The notes under the pieces: model-generated
Told to the model about the DNA's origin: nothing
Seen by the model: only the letters and a program-made list of their open reading frames with translations
Database searches by the model: none
Shown here: piece by piece, positions 22,073-33,800 of the stretch
Position numbering within the stretch: position 1 is the first letter of the stretch
Layout: each line of letters begins with the position of its first letter
NCBI GenBank assembly: GCA_027627225.1
Contig: CM051024.1
Span: forward strand, 78,645,004-78,709,003
DNA length: 64,000 bases
Reading direction: 5' to 3'
From: Congeria kusceri
Taxonomy: Eukaryota > Mollusca > Bivalvia > Myida > Dreissenidae
Translations under genes and position numbers: made by a program

Positions 22073-22512
22073 ATCTGTTTCGGCTAGCATCAAGCCTCAT
22101 CAGCAGTGCTGCTGTACACTGGACAGATTTTAAATCATATATGGTATTCAAATAAATGTGCAGTTACTGATATACAATGAAAACAAGCAATATAATAATG
22201 CTCATTCCTAATAAAATTATAGAAATGCTTTCCAAATGTTTATAATTAATAAAATATATGAGAACATCTGTTTCGGCTAGCACCAAGCCTCATCAGCAGT
22301 GCTGCTGTACACTGGACAGATTTTAAATCATATATGGTATTCAAATAAACGTGCAATTACTGATCTACAATAAGAACAAGCAGTATAATAATGATCATTA
22401 CTTTTAAAATTATAGAAATGTTTTACAAATGTTTATAATTAATAAAATATATGAGAACATCTGTTTCGGCTAGCACCAAACCTCATCAGCGGTGCTGCTA
22501 TACAATCGACAG
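22073..22512. repeat. 193-bp tandem repeat, about 2.3 copies
   Basis: Units start with 'atctgtttcggctagca' at 22073, 22266 and 22459, an exact 193-bp spacing. Each has 'cctcatcagcagtgctgctg', a near-palindrome, then 'tggacagattttaaatcata'. The third copy stops matching near 22510. It lies in the intron between nuclease exons 2 and 3. A Cys-less frame on the minus strand here is a by-product. Confidence 0.85.
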
Positions 22513-23376
22513 CTATACGTTGGAAAGTATATATGATTATTAATTAATTGCAATGATAATTTATCATTGGTAGAAATGCAATTGTTGATAGTTACCTGCT
22601 GTCTGTAAAATTTGCCATTACAGGTTTTCTTTTCCTATTGGTATTCCCCGCTTTTGCTAATATCATTTTCGACACGGGCTCTGCAGTGATCTTTTCACCC
22701 CGTGGCTTGTCCCACTGCTGCGGCATGCTAATACACGACAGCATTGATGGAATTTCTTTACATCCCCACAGCTTCCACTGCTCTAGCAGAAGTACCAAGG
22801 CCACTCCATGCGAACAAATACCAGTGGTTTGTCTGCAATTTGTAATCAGTGTAGTAATGTAAATTATACTGGCAGGCATGTTCCGCAAATTCTTAACTTA
22901 GTATTAATTTTACAAAACAGAAGAAAACAAGATTACTTACGTGCATATGTTGCTAATTATTCGTATAATAATTGTGATAATTAGAGAAATTTATGGTAAA
23001 AATTACCCCACCCACATATTGTATACATGCATATATGAAGATTTTTCGTTTATTCTATAAATGACGATGATAAATGGGTTACTTTACCCTATTTGACAGG
23101 TGCACAGAGCATCAGTGACAGACTTAATGTCTGTGTTTAATGAGAAATGCACTGTGGGGTTGGGCCTTTTTCCGCTGGCTGGGGAAAACACGGCCGTGGA
23201 TTTCCAGCGCTGAAGGCGATTTCGCATACAAGTTCACGTCGTAAACGTATGATCCGGATATAAATCCATGCGCCTTCTTCTTCTTTTTCAATATGTCCCT
23301 TTTGACGTATGTTAGTCCTATATCATCAGGGGCATCACTTAATGCCACTTCCGCGTTCAACATCTTGACATTGACC

Positions 23377-23455
23377 GATGTCGGAGATTGTTAGAGTGAT
23401 CTCCCCCTGATTTTAGTGGGCCTGGCTACAGAATGGTCAGCGATTGGTCTATTGC
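23377..23455 (-). promoter_or_regulatory. Right terminal repeat and likely promoter of the nuclease gene
   Basis: Mirror image of the left end: on the minus strand the terminal repeat contains a CCAAT-type box (gaccaatcgctg), followed by ATCTCCGACATC 14 bases before the first ATG (23363). This gives both genes of the transposon similar inward promoters. Confidence 0.45.
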
Positions 23456-24372
23456 CACAAAACATCAACTTTCACATTAATTGTATTCGCGTTGATTCGT
23501 TGTTGTTGTTTTTTAATGGATTTTCTTGGTTTTTAATGGATGAACTTTTATAATAATATGAAACATTCATAACATATCCAGCCAAAATGCTCCATGAATG
23601 ACCTTGGCATTGGCAATATAAAATAAACATACATGTGTGCATTACTGCTTTTACAACATTTCCATGTATATACATTACATCATTTGTCATGTATTTGTTT
23701 GCTAAATTATTAATAAGGTATGAAAATTATTATATGCACTTCTAGTTGCAACATAACAACTCCCAGCTATATGACCCTCCGGGTCGCTGGGAGTTGCAAT
23801 TGTTAAGGATCGTTTTCATACCAACGCGACGCTTAGAATACAGGCTGCAACTTTGAATAGTAATATCATCAAATAAAATATTTCTGGAGCGAATGGACAC
23901 CAAAATATCATAAAGCTATGCTTACTACGTCAATAAGGACAGCTTAATTGATACGAGATGATTGTAGGATAATTTTATTGGTCCAAGTCTCAAACACATC
24001 TAAATCCCGAAAAGTGTTGATCCTCTGCACTGAAAACCGCTGAGGAGTGCCGAATCGAAAACGTCATTTTATTAAACCCGAAGAAAAACTACAACAAAGC
24101 ACAGTGATCGGCCTTTTCGTTGTTTGAGCGGCGTGTTGTACCAAAACAATATTATATCATGCGCTTATGAACCGATCCATTTTTTGGTAGTTATATGTGT
24201 GGTAATGAATTTTATTTGTAAGCATATTGTTAACAATAGTCAAACGGTCTCCTAGTTTTATTTAATATATAAAATATTAACATAAATATATAATTTTATA
24301 AACGTACCCTCACCGTATGACTGAATGTTGGTGGAACAAAATTATAGGCATATATATTATCAGTTTATTGTT
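23456..24372. other. Non-coding sequence right of the transposon
   Basis: No gene supported. A short inverted motif 'caactcccagc ... gctgggagttgc' at 23757-23798 forms a hairpin around 'gaccctccgggtc'. The block near 23635 resembles those at 7546 and 14176. Confidence 0.55.
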
Positions 24373-24721
24373 ATGTCCCCAAAAAATGGGAGGCATTATA
24401 TATTGCACTTGTCCGTCCGTCCGTACGTACGCATGAAGTTCCCGAAATTGTGTGGACTCAACTCCTCTTTAACTGTTGTGTGGAATTTCGCTCGAACATT
24501 TACAGCTGGCGAACCGTTATGTGTAGATGACCGTAAAAGGAGGAATTTTGGCTGTGACAAATTTTAGACGAATTTTTACCCCTTATCATTATTTCCTCTA
24601 TAGAATATATATGACAATACATTTGTCTAGGCAAACAAATAGTGTTGGCGACATGCCCTTTGTCTGTATCCAAACATGTGTCGTACGTGGGGGCATCCGT
24701 GTCTGTGACACGTCTAGTTTC
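24373..24721 (+). repeat. Dispersed 'gtccgtccgtccg' repeat
   Basis: It starts 'atgtccccaaaaaatggga', has a tccg microsatellite at 24409-24430 and ends 'ggggcatccgtgtctgtgac' plus 'acgtctagttt'. This beginning, microsatellite and end match a very common bivalve interspersed repeat as I remember it. The open frames at 24325 and 24527 lie in it and are not genes. Confidence 0.6.
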
Positions 24722-25178
24722 TAGAGCTATTCTGTTATTAATTAAAATATTTTTTGAAAAGTAAATAGGAAACGAGCTTGTAGCTTGACATTTATAGTCG
24801 AACCAAGGTGCGTAGTAAAAATGTTTGACGACGACTTTTGAGATGCTTTAAAGGAACAAGTGCACTGCGGGGAATCATGGTTTTGTTTCGATATGTGACA
24901 CGGATAATGGCGGCGTCTAAGTCTCGGTAAGCTCAACATTTTTACTTCTAGTAATTGATTTATACTTTAATCTGGTCGATAAGTAGCCTATCCTATGCGG
25001 GGTCTAATTCTGCGTGTACTGATACCTTACTTTCCACACAGAATTGTGCATATCTCTTGCTTTCCCTTTGAATTTATTTCGATGCGAATGATTTTATGTG
25101 ATAGTTTTCACGGATTTAATCGTTTCTTTCCTAACATTTATTAATTTCGACATCCCATACACATTTTACATATATACT
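24722..25178. other. Non-coding
   Basis: Nothing supported. Confidence 0.5.
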
Positions 25179-25745
25179 ATAAGACAAACAGTATACTGAT
25201 TATATGTAAAGTTTGGATGTTTAAGTTTGGAAGTTACATTTTCGCAAAATATCAACAAGAACAAGAATTGATATGATTCACGGATTGAAAAAAATGTGGT
25301 ATGTTGCACGTACAAACTTTTGAACATTTTCTTGGACGATACATCTTTGAATTAATTGTACTTTTTTTTTTGAACACTATTTTCAAAGATTGTTCAGGGT
25401 GTGCGGCAAATGTTTCAACGCCCGTCTGGCCTTTACGACCACAATAGGAAGTACAAGGGTAGCGCCATACAAATGCTGTGGTCAATTGTTCTTCTGCAAG
25501 GCGAATTTGACATGGCACAGGTGATTATCAATACTTAAAATAAAAGCAATGATATGCAGACAACAATTACTGTATTATTCTTTCCTTTAATAACATAAAT
25601 ACAATTTTAACATAAATAAGACATGGATGCACATTAGTTTGCATTTATGAATTTCAAATTGCGTTAAACGTTTTTACCGAACATTACATACAACGTTATT
25701 TCAGGCCCATTTTATTCGTTTAACGAGCTTTGCATAATGCAGGCG
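25179..25745 (+). repeat. Arm 1 of a long inverted repeat
   Basis: About 560 bp that reappears in reverse complement at 26990-27547. Shared landmarks are 'caacaagaacaagaa', 'gttgcacgtacaaactt', 'gaacattttcttgga', 'caacgcccgtctg' and 'gcgttaaac'. The arm contains an exon-like open segment (25398-25520). Divergence is moderate and the loop is about 1.2 kb. Confidence 0.75.
25398..25520 (+). CDS. Exon-like open segment of unknown family (41 codons)
   Basis: A 'tgttcag' acceptor-like site and a 'cag|gtgatt' donor-like site bound exactly 41 open codons containing GVRQMFQRPSGLYDH and SAIQMLWSIVLLQGEFDMAQ. The composition is that of a real globular protein, and I do not recognise the family. The same unit occurs at 26548-26640 (+) and about 27210-27335 (-), but those share an extra T after 'gcaaatgtt' that shifts the frame. 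Only this copy remains open, so it is the least decayed and could be an internal exon of a host or transposon gene. Confidence 0.4.
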
Positions 25746-26414
25746 GAAACTATGCTACCGAAAAAGTTATGTTCAAGCAAACGTTAACTTGGTAAATCGT
25801 AAAGTAACTAAATTAATTCAAAGAAATGGACAACGATATGTTGTTTAATTATTTAACTCCATTTATTTTGTATGCAACAAGTCATTTCCAAAGTCAGTTA
25901 TTGTATTGCATTTGTTATTTTGGTATAGGTGTTTCCTCTACCGCACCAGTCGATCATGCTTATACGACCTTGTAGAAGAATGAGAACAGCTTACATCACA
26001 TCCACCCATGCATGCAGTCAGTGAAGTGTCTGTTTAAAAGGCAATGATGTTATTTCACTGGATACCATTTCAGTGTAAGAAACAATTGTTTCGTAATAAG
26101 TATCAACGTGCATTTAATGGTGAGCATTTTACACCTTCAAAGTAATACAGCATCTTTTTAGAACATGCTGGTTTGATTTCCTGTTTTGGGCGCCGTGTAT
26201 TTGTTAATACTTTAATCAATACCACGTCTTCTATGTTTGACCAATGTAAAATAATGTCATATAATATGTTTTACAGTGGAACTGTTTAACTTTGGGCAGA
26301 CTAGTTCACTTGCTAAATACTTTCCAAACTACACACATGCTGCTTTTCTCCTCTATGCATGACCATACTGATCGCGTCTTGTCATCTAATCGCCGTATGA
26401 GTCGCAACTTTTTC

Positions 26415-26640
26415 GTGCACAAGAAATGATGATTCGCGGATTAAAAAAAAAAGATATGTTGCACGTACAAACTTAGGAACATTTTCTTGGATGTTACATC
26501 TTCGTATTAATTGTACCGTTTTAACACTATTTTCAGAATTGTGATTGTTCAGGGTATTCGGCAAATGTTTTCAACGCCCGTCTGATCACTACGACCACGA
26601 AAGGAAGCACAACAGTAGTGCCATACAAATGGTGTGCCAT
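26415..26640 (+). repeat. Third, shorter copy of the 25-kb unit
   Basis: Same orientation as arm 1 and about 225 bp long, running from 'atgattcgcggatt' to 'gccataca'. It is closer to arm 2 than to arm 1: both have 'gatcactacgaccac' and 'ggaagcacaacagtagtgc'. The 164-codon frame starting at 26545 runs through it into unrelated sequence and is probably chance. Confidence 0.7.
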
Positions 26641-26989
26641 TATAATGAAGGTTTTCCTACAGGTTTCTCACGCATATTCATTCGTCCTGTTATGTGCATA
26701 GTGTCTGTGGTAGAAAACATATTACTCAGCTACTGTAAAGGGATATACAATAAGCAAAATAACAATATGCTTAAAACGAGTTATTATACATGCCATTCCT
26801 TTCTTCCGGGGAAAGTATATAAAAAGCGCTACTGCTATAAACATTTCGATTTGCGGAACTCAACGGACATAAGCACATTTTGCACAATGCCAATGACATG
26901 CGGAGCAGTATCACTTTTGCTACGGTCGAGAAATATGGACCTAATTAAAAATGATTTTATATCTTGTTTCTTTTTATATATGTTGAACA

Positions 26990-27547
26990 GGAAGCGATGT
27001 CCGCGTATTTATCGAATGCAACATTGCTTAAACGAGTAAATGTTATGTTCGGTAAAATTTGTTTAACGCAATTTGAAATTCATAAATGCATACGAATGTG
27101 CATCAATGTTTCATTCACGTTTAAATACTATTTTATTAAAGGAAAGAACAATGCATTTATTGTTTTCTGCATATCATTCCTTTTATTTTAATTATTGATG
27201 ATCACCGCTTTGCCTTGTCAAACTCGACTTGCAGAAGAACATTGGACAACAACATTTGTATGGCACTACTGTTGTGCTTCCTTTTGTGGTCGTAGTGATC
27301 AGACGGGCGTTGAAAACATTTGCCGAATACCCTGAACAATCACAATTCTGAAAATAGTGTTAAAACAGTACAATTAATACGAAGATGTATCATCCAAGAA
27401 AATGTTCATAAGTTTGTACGTGCAACATATCTTTTATTTTAAATCCGCGAATCATCGTTTCTTGTTCTTGTTGATATTTTGTAAAATTCAACTTTTAAAA
27501 CGTCCAAACTTTTCATATATAATTTCTATAATGTTTGTCTTATAAAG
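26990..27547 (-). repeat. Arm 2 of the long inverted repeat
   Basis: Reverse complement of 25179-25745, ending with 'tgtttgtcttata' opposite the start of arm 1. Its exon-like segment is frameshifted and contains a stop. With the copy at 26415 it also forms a closer inverted pair around about 570 bp. Confidence 0.75.
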
Positions 27548-29565
27548 CATATGTAGAGTGTGTAGAATATATAATATAGATCAATTATGTGTTTAAAAAC
27601 AACATTGAGGTACATCATGCTTTGTTATTCGACAACTCAAACTTTCAAATGATTCTTGTTTGTTTTTTGTTGTTGTTTTTTTTAATTAGTTAAGTTAAAT
27701 TGCGCATATTTCATATTGCTATATCTGGATTAAACTGTTCGCAATATGTTTCCTCACTACATAGAATTAGTAATGAAAAACACAAATCTTCGTCATAAAC
27801 AGTAACAAGAAAATACATACGCATTTTGGCTAACATCAACTTATTTTATAATCGGGTATGTTTGATACGTATTTACGAGAAACGTGTTTTACACAACCTA
27901 ATTGTCAATACGTACATTACTCAAATACTTGTCGATACGAAGTTTTTTTTTTCTCACTAGAACACCATACGTTCAATGCAAGTCTGCTATCACATAAACA
28001 CCGCTTCTTGTAACGATTATTTTTTGTTTAAAAGTATTCAATATACCTTTGTTTAAATAATATTTCAATTACTCAAGTGTCTTCCTTTGCCTTTTAGACA
28101 CTTCTTTGAATACTACTCGCCTACTGAAATAACAGACACCTCTACTGGTCAGTAGAAGCTGCGTGTTAAAAAGATAGTGTAGTGTAGCCTTTAATTTTAT
28201 TTCGATTAAATCATCATTCTATACACAGAGGATGACGTCACACGCCAAACCTCTGTACTTAACCGCATTATTTCGCCCCAAACGGCGAAATGTGCTTACG
28301 CATGAAATAATCCCGCGTATGAACGTTGTTTCATGAAATGACTTCATTGATACAATTAATCAGTCTAATACTCAGTTAATACTGATAGCAGAATGTATTT
28401 CTGTTAAATAAAATAACAGTAGTTCGTGTTTAACGCTGTTTAGCGTGTTTATGATATAAAGCTACTTTCAGTTTCGTTTTATGTAAAAATTCAAGGTCAG
28501 ATGCCAGTATATCCAATTCCCATAGGGTCCCATTATAAAACGGCAAACTTTCAGATTTCAGATTGTGCAATCTTAGTGTCTGTTAAAAGATTAATCTTTC
28601 CTCTTCAAAAAATTGCAAGAAAAAGGTAAAGCATGTTACTTCTAAGCAAATGCGTCTCAACTGAATGCAGACACCAGTAGAAACTAGGATTTCGGCAGTA
28701 ATATTTCGACAAAAGCCCCATGCCACAGTAAACACACCCCAAAAGCTCACCTTTCGAGCTAGCCTTCAAAGAAATGCACAAAAATGTTCCATACACACAG
28801 AGGATATTAGAAATAACCACAAAAGGCATGTCTGACATTGCTAAATGCTTTTCATAGCAGAAGAAAAAATGAACTCTAGTAAAAGGCAATATTTCGAATG
28901 TAAAACTGAGGGAAACACATTGATTTACTGGTATCTAACCTCAATGCGATGTTAAATCAGCCATTGCGAGCTATGCTGGAAAGTAGCGCATACCCATAAT
29001 GCTTAGTACACAGGTCTTTCAGACCGGTGTAGACACAACTTTAATTCATCATTTCAAAACATCAGCACTTAACGTTTTGTTATAAATATTTTTTTTCAAC
29101 ATTTCTTCACAATGAACATATAGTTTGACGTCGATGGCAATATATATTGATTTTGTTATGATGTATATGGTTGTTGAAGCACGATAATAAAGTTGTACTC
29201 CGGATTTTGTCTTTACATTATTGCTGCATTTACCGAGAAGAAAGTTGAGCTGTAAATTAATGTACACATTTGCTCAAAGTATTAAGGAAGAACTAATGCA
29301 CTTCTAATTTGTCTTAGTGATTGTATTGTTTATAAAAATTGTTATCATTTTTTCTAATACATTCACCACCTTAAAAGTTTTCATGTAAGTAAAGTTGTTG
29401 ATGGCATGTAAATAATAATATTTTCACCAATGTATGTACACAGACATGTTCAGTAATAAATTTAATATCAAACTACAAAAAACCCACTGACAAGAAATGT
29501 TTTGTCATTTATCTATATATACCCAACATCTTTTTTCCTCATACTTCCTGACTGTGTCATGTTTA
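27548..29565. other. Non-coding; CRE-like palindrome and a small hairpin
   Basis: No gene supported. TGACGTCA at 28233-28240 is a perfect CRE-type palindrome. At 28270-28291 ATTTCGCC and GGCGAAAT form an 8-bp stem with loop CCAAAC. Together they could mark a lost promoter. The 94-codon minus frame at 28605-28889 has no recognisable domain. Confidence 0.5.
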
Positions 29566-30410
29566 TGTAACTCTTGCAGTATTGACGGACAACTCGAGGG
29601 TTACCTTACGTATGTTCTTTATTGTTCAAGTTACAAAATATACGGTATCAGATGACCAAACAGAACACGGCATCTGAAAACAATCATAACACTTATAGCT
29701 GCAAATGTGCAAATAATAACGCATACACTCATAATTATATAAAGTAAACCTAACATGAATATTATTATAATTATGTAGAATATTTAACCATTCTAGTGGC
29801 TGACTTTATCTAACATAAATTACCTGCAAACAAAACAAACCAATAGATAAAATAACATATACATCACGAACTGTTCAGCTTGACATTTATTAACCTAAAA
29901 CCAATTAACAACACAGATACTTTATTCTTACCGATTTAGGGAATCGAACACCACTTGCCCTCGTTCTTACACCTACTGCTGTAAGCGGCTGCTGTAAGTT
30001 AAATTCATGCAAACATTATTAAAGTGCCATTTTTAGTATTCGTTACTTCACCAAATATTAGTTTGAAAAGATCGATAAGATACAATTGGGTCGTTATTTC
30101 TCAAGTCGCGGAAACACATAATTTAACATTGAAACAATGTTAAATCTTTACAAAATACAACACAACATGAATGCAGTTCACCGCAAACATCAATCCCAAG
30201 AATACTAACCATATAGAGATACCGACGTAAAAATATATTTAACTGCTCTCAATTCAAAAACCAGCCCGCATGAACCAACGTCTTTTTAGATTTTAAACTT
30301 TTCTCCAACTCCCCAGCTGACAGTGTCACGTGATGAGCAATACAGTAAAATAAACCAAAAGAAAGGGTTGCACACCACTATAAAACAAACGTAAAAATCC
30401 AGGGGCTACA
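29566..30410 (-). repeat. 3' LTR (845 bp)
   Basis: On the plus strand it starts TGTAACTCTTGCAG and ends CCAGGGGCTACA. It matches 38790-39630 almost base for base; the four-base length difference comes from one complex indel near 29976. Confidence 0.95.
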
Positions 30411-30424
30411 CACTCCCCCTCCTT
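30411..30424 (-). other. Polypurine tract
   Basis: On the element strand AAGGAGGGGGAGTG directly precedes the 3' LTR, the normal site for plus-strand priming. Confidence 0.8.
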
Positions 30425-30427
30425 CGT

Positions 30428-30446
30428 TAATGACGTCTCGTCATTA
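30428..30446. repeat. Hairpin next to the polypurine tract
   Basis: TAATGACG and CGTCATTA form a perfect 8-bp stem around TCT, four bases inside the polypurine tract. Confidence 0.6.
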
Positions 30447-30848
30447 TATATAGGTCTACAAGTCCAGTCATATTACTAGTATTGACAATACATACAAACT
30501 AAAATTACAAATACCTATCTAAATAGTTAGCTACATATACAAACAACTAACTTCCAAATAATACACACAATCTACATTACTATAGTTTATACACAAGTAA
30601 CCCTAGCTACATACCTACCGAGTATGTATCTACTACCTACATAAATAACTACCTTGTGCCTACTTACTACCTCGAAGCAATAGATACTACTACTATACAA
30701 TCTATCATTACATTATAACTAATATTAGCAACAATATGCAGATGAACTATATTGCCCATAGGTATTTAAAGGATTAAAAGAAATAAAAACACTCAAGTTA
30801 TATCATTATTATGTATTTACATGTTTATTAAAATAATAAAATCAGAAT
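30447..30848. other. Element 3' untranslated region
   Basis: AT-rich with repeated 'ctac/tacct' words near 30590-30670. No coding capacity is seen between pol and the purine tract. Confidence 0.6.
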
Positions 30849-33800
30849 CTATTTCATAATAGCATCAATTAGTTTGTGGGCAATTTCACCATCTATATTA
30901 TCTAAAATACCAGCATTTAATAAAACAGTCAACGCTTGAAGCTTACTATCATTTGGTATGGCGACCATCGGATTCATGCTGTATACATCAAATCGTACTG
31001 GTAGATGTTTTGTTCTTGTTGACCTTCTTGGTAAAGGCATTGGTGTTTCTCTGTGGTCATCCACTTTTCGGTCTACCGACTCTGTACTAACTATGTCTGT
31101 AGTGTTTTTTTCTATCTGCTCTGTTTCTGCAGCATCATCAGTGTTCACAGGTAGGGGTCCTATGGTATCATTCTCAGCATCAGTACTATTCGTAAGTAGT
31201 TGTCCGACTTCTTGACTAGTATCTTTTGCCGCTACCTCTTGTTGAGCTACTTCTTCTACCGGGTCATGTATCCTCTCTGCTATCTCTATCAATTTGACAG
31301 CTTCGGTTGCACCTTGTTCATGCACACTCACTTCAACAGTAGGATCTTGGGCGTCCCCAAGGTGACTTGTAGAAACTACAATATCATATCCATCTTTTAA
31401 ATCTTCTTCATCAGTGACGTCACTTCTGTCAACATCTACAACATGTTTCTTACCAAAATCAATTAATGCTTATCTGGTAATAATTTCATTATCACCGACT
31501 TCTACATCTACTCTACTACTTGTATCTCTCTCATCCTGATGATCAATCAGAACTAACAAGTTTCTATGTACAGTCTTCTCTCTATCAGTACCCACTTCTT
31601 TTACCTTAAATACTGGAATCTCAGGTCTAGGCTGATCAATCACTAAGTATTTTCCATCCTCAAATATGTCGGCTATCTTGTGTTTTCCTTCAAAAGCCAT
31701 TTTTCTCACTAATACATGATCACCTATAGATATCCTGGCTGCCTTTGCCTTCCTATCATAGTAATTCTTTTGCTTCTGTTTAGCCTTATCGACATGAGTT
31801 TCTACAATCTGTTGAGTCTCTTTGATTCTTGTTCTTAAGTCTTCCAGGTAATCATAATTGTCTCTATTGGTTACTCTTCTCGCGATTTTTCAAAGGTTAT
31901 ATCTATTGGGAGTTTAGGTTTTCTGCCAAACATCAATTCGTAAGGCGAGAATCCTGTGCTTTCATGAGGGATACAGTTGTAGGCGTACACCAATGGATTT
32001 ACATACTTTTTCCAGTTATCCTTTTTTTCAGGTTCAAGCGTTCCTAACATATCAAGGAGAGTCCGGTTAAACCTTTCAGGACCTGCGTTTCCTTGTGGAT
32101 GGTAAGGTGTTGTATGACTTTTCTTCATTTGCATAAGTTCACAGAGTTCTTTTATAAGTTCACTTTCAAAATTTGCTCCTTGGTCTGAATGTAATCTATT
32201 TGGAATTCCGTAATGTACTATGAAATTATTGTAAAAGGCTTCTGCAGTTGTTTTAGCACTTTGATTCTTTGTTGGAATGGCAAGGGCATACTTTGTGTAG
32301 TGATCAGTTACAACCAGTATGTTGCCAATGCCTCCTTTTGATGGTTCTAAAGTTAAATAGTCAAAGCAAACAAGTTCCAGAGGGTATGTGGTGGAAACAT
32401 TTACAAGTGGAGCTTTGATATTTGTGGATGTTTTTCTTCTTAAACACCTTGCACACTTATTTATCCATTGTTCCACATCTAAAAATGATCCTGGCCAGTA
32501 AAATTTTTCCCTGAGTAATTTTAAAGTTCTTTCCTTTCCTGGGTGACCAATGCTATTGTGTAGTCCCATTAACACTTCTGTCTTATAGCATTCAGGCAAA
32601 ACCAATTGTTCTTTTTCTCCCTCAATATCAGTAACAATTCTGAATAAAATTCCTCTCTTTATTTTTAAATTCTTAAACTGCTTTTTTATTGTTAAATCTT
32701 CTTTGGACATAAATGTTTTTGGTAATTTGTTGTCAATAACTGCTCTTCTCCATTTGTCTATCAAGTTGTCGTTTCTTTGCATTTTTCTAACTTCTCTCAT
32801 TTCCTTTTGAGCCAGAGGCTGTCCTGGTTCATCTAATGCCTCTAAAATATTGAGACTGGCCATTGGTAACACATGACAGTAGTCTGTAATTTGCAAACAG
32901 CTACTAATGGCTTTTATAGTTTCACTGTTAATCTTGACCATAGTCTCTCCACCTTTTTCAATTCCATGTTGATCGTATGGATATCGGCTCATGCCATCTG
33001 CATCAGCATTGTTAATGCCGGGTCTATACAAAATGTCAAAGTCAAATTGACCTAAAGCAGCTATCCATCTCTGTCCAGTAGCATCTAGTTTAGCACTAGA
33101 CAACACATATGTCAATGGGTTGTTGTCAGTGATTACAGTAAAATGATTCAATGTTAAATAGTCAGCAAACTTTTCTGTAACAGCCCATTTAAGTGCTAAA
33201 AATTCAAGTTTAAAGGCGCTGTAATTTCGTTCACCTTTTGTCAATGACCGACTTGCATAAGCAATGACTCTTTTCTGATCATCTTGAGTTTGGTACAATA
33301 CTGCGCCTAATGCTTTGATAGATGCATCAGTATGTAACTCAAACGGCTTTTTAAAATCAGGATATGCTAATATCGGTGGTGAACATAATACCAGTTTCAA
33401 ATTGTTGAAAATTACATCTTCTTTCTCAGTCCACTTCCATTCTGGCATGTTCTTCTTTTTTCCTTTCTTTGTTGATGTTGGTGGCAATAAGTCCGACAAT
33501 GGTCTAGCAATTTTACTAAAGTCTTTTATGAAGCGACGGTAGTATCCTGCAAAAGCTAAAAAGGACCGAAGTTCATCTGCATTTGTTGGTGTAGGCCAAT
33601 TTTTTACTTTCTCTATTTTTGCAGGGTCTGTCGCAGTGCCCTTTTCACTAACAACATGGCCTAAGAAGTTCACTTTTTGTTTAAAAAAAAACATTTTTCA
33701 GCTGCAAGTTTTAAATTGCATGATTTCAATCTAGACAATATAATGTCTAAACGTTCAAGATGGTTTTCAAATGTGTCTGAAAAAATAATCAGATCGTCGA

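Larger units (their letters stand above)
18753..23363 (-). pseudogene. SWIM zinc finger-YqaJ nuclease protein (broken), four exons
   Basis: Minus-strand exons: 23363-23088, 22832-22596, 21192-21043, 19548-18753. Exon 1 ends in DALCTCQIG and exon 2 begins QTTGICSHGVAL; the phase-2 junction completes a CxC...CxH SWIM finger. Exon 2 continues SMLSCISMPQQWDKPRGEKI and ends RKRKPVMANFTDSR. Exon 3 changes frame midway and ends STQYGTQVIGSGLSYH. Exon 4 has SDWHVQRSTRITDS, then GASPDAIAC and VTVDVKCRY, the YqaJ exonuclease core (SPD ... [E/D]xK), and ends HTYVNHFKPFAFNIEK. In YqaJ enzymes the D and E-x-K residues bind metal for DNA cleavage; here Asp takes the Glu place. Frameshifts near 23125, within exon 3, near 19200 and near 18890, plus a TAA near 19175, break the gene. 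It faces and interleaves with the transposase gene, which supports a shared transposon. Confidence 0.75.
15571..23455. mobile_element. ISL2EU-like DNA transposon with THAP-DDE and SWIM-YqaJ genes
   Basis: Bounded by imperfect inverted repeats: 15571-15590 (GCAATTGACCGATCGCTGGG) and the reverse complement of 23436-23455 (16 of 20 match). An inner inverted pair ATCTCCGACATC lies at 15670-15681 and, reversed, at 23377-23388. Between them two genes read inward: a THAP-DDE_4-type transposase on + and a SWIM-YqaJ protein on -. From memory of the family, a DDE transposase paired with a YqaJ-type nuclease is the signature of the eukaryotic ISL2EU superfamily; I could not check this. The two genes' exons interleave. 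Both carry frameshifts or stops, so the copy is probably inactive. A target duplication was not resolved. Confidence 0.7.

Noticed and set aside
26545..27039. 164-codon plus frame
   Set aside because: It begins in a frameshifted repeat copy and runs into unrelated sequence; no domain, no splice support.
28605..28889. 94-codon Cys-rich minus frame
   Set aside because: No recognisable motif, no neighbouring exons; consistent with chance.
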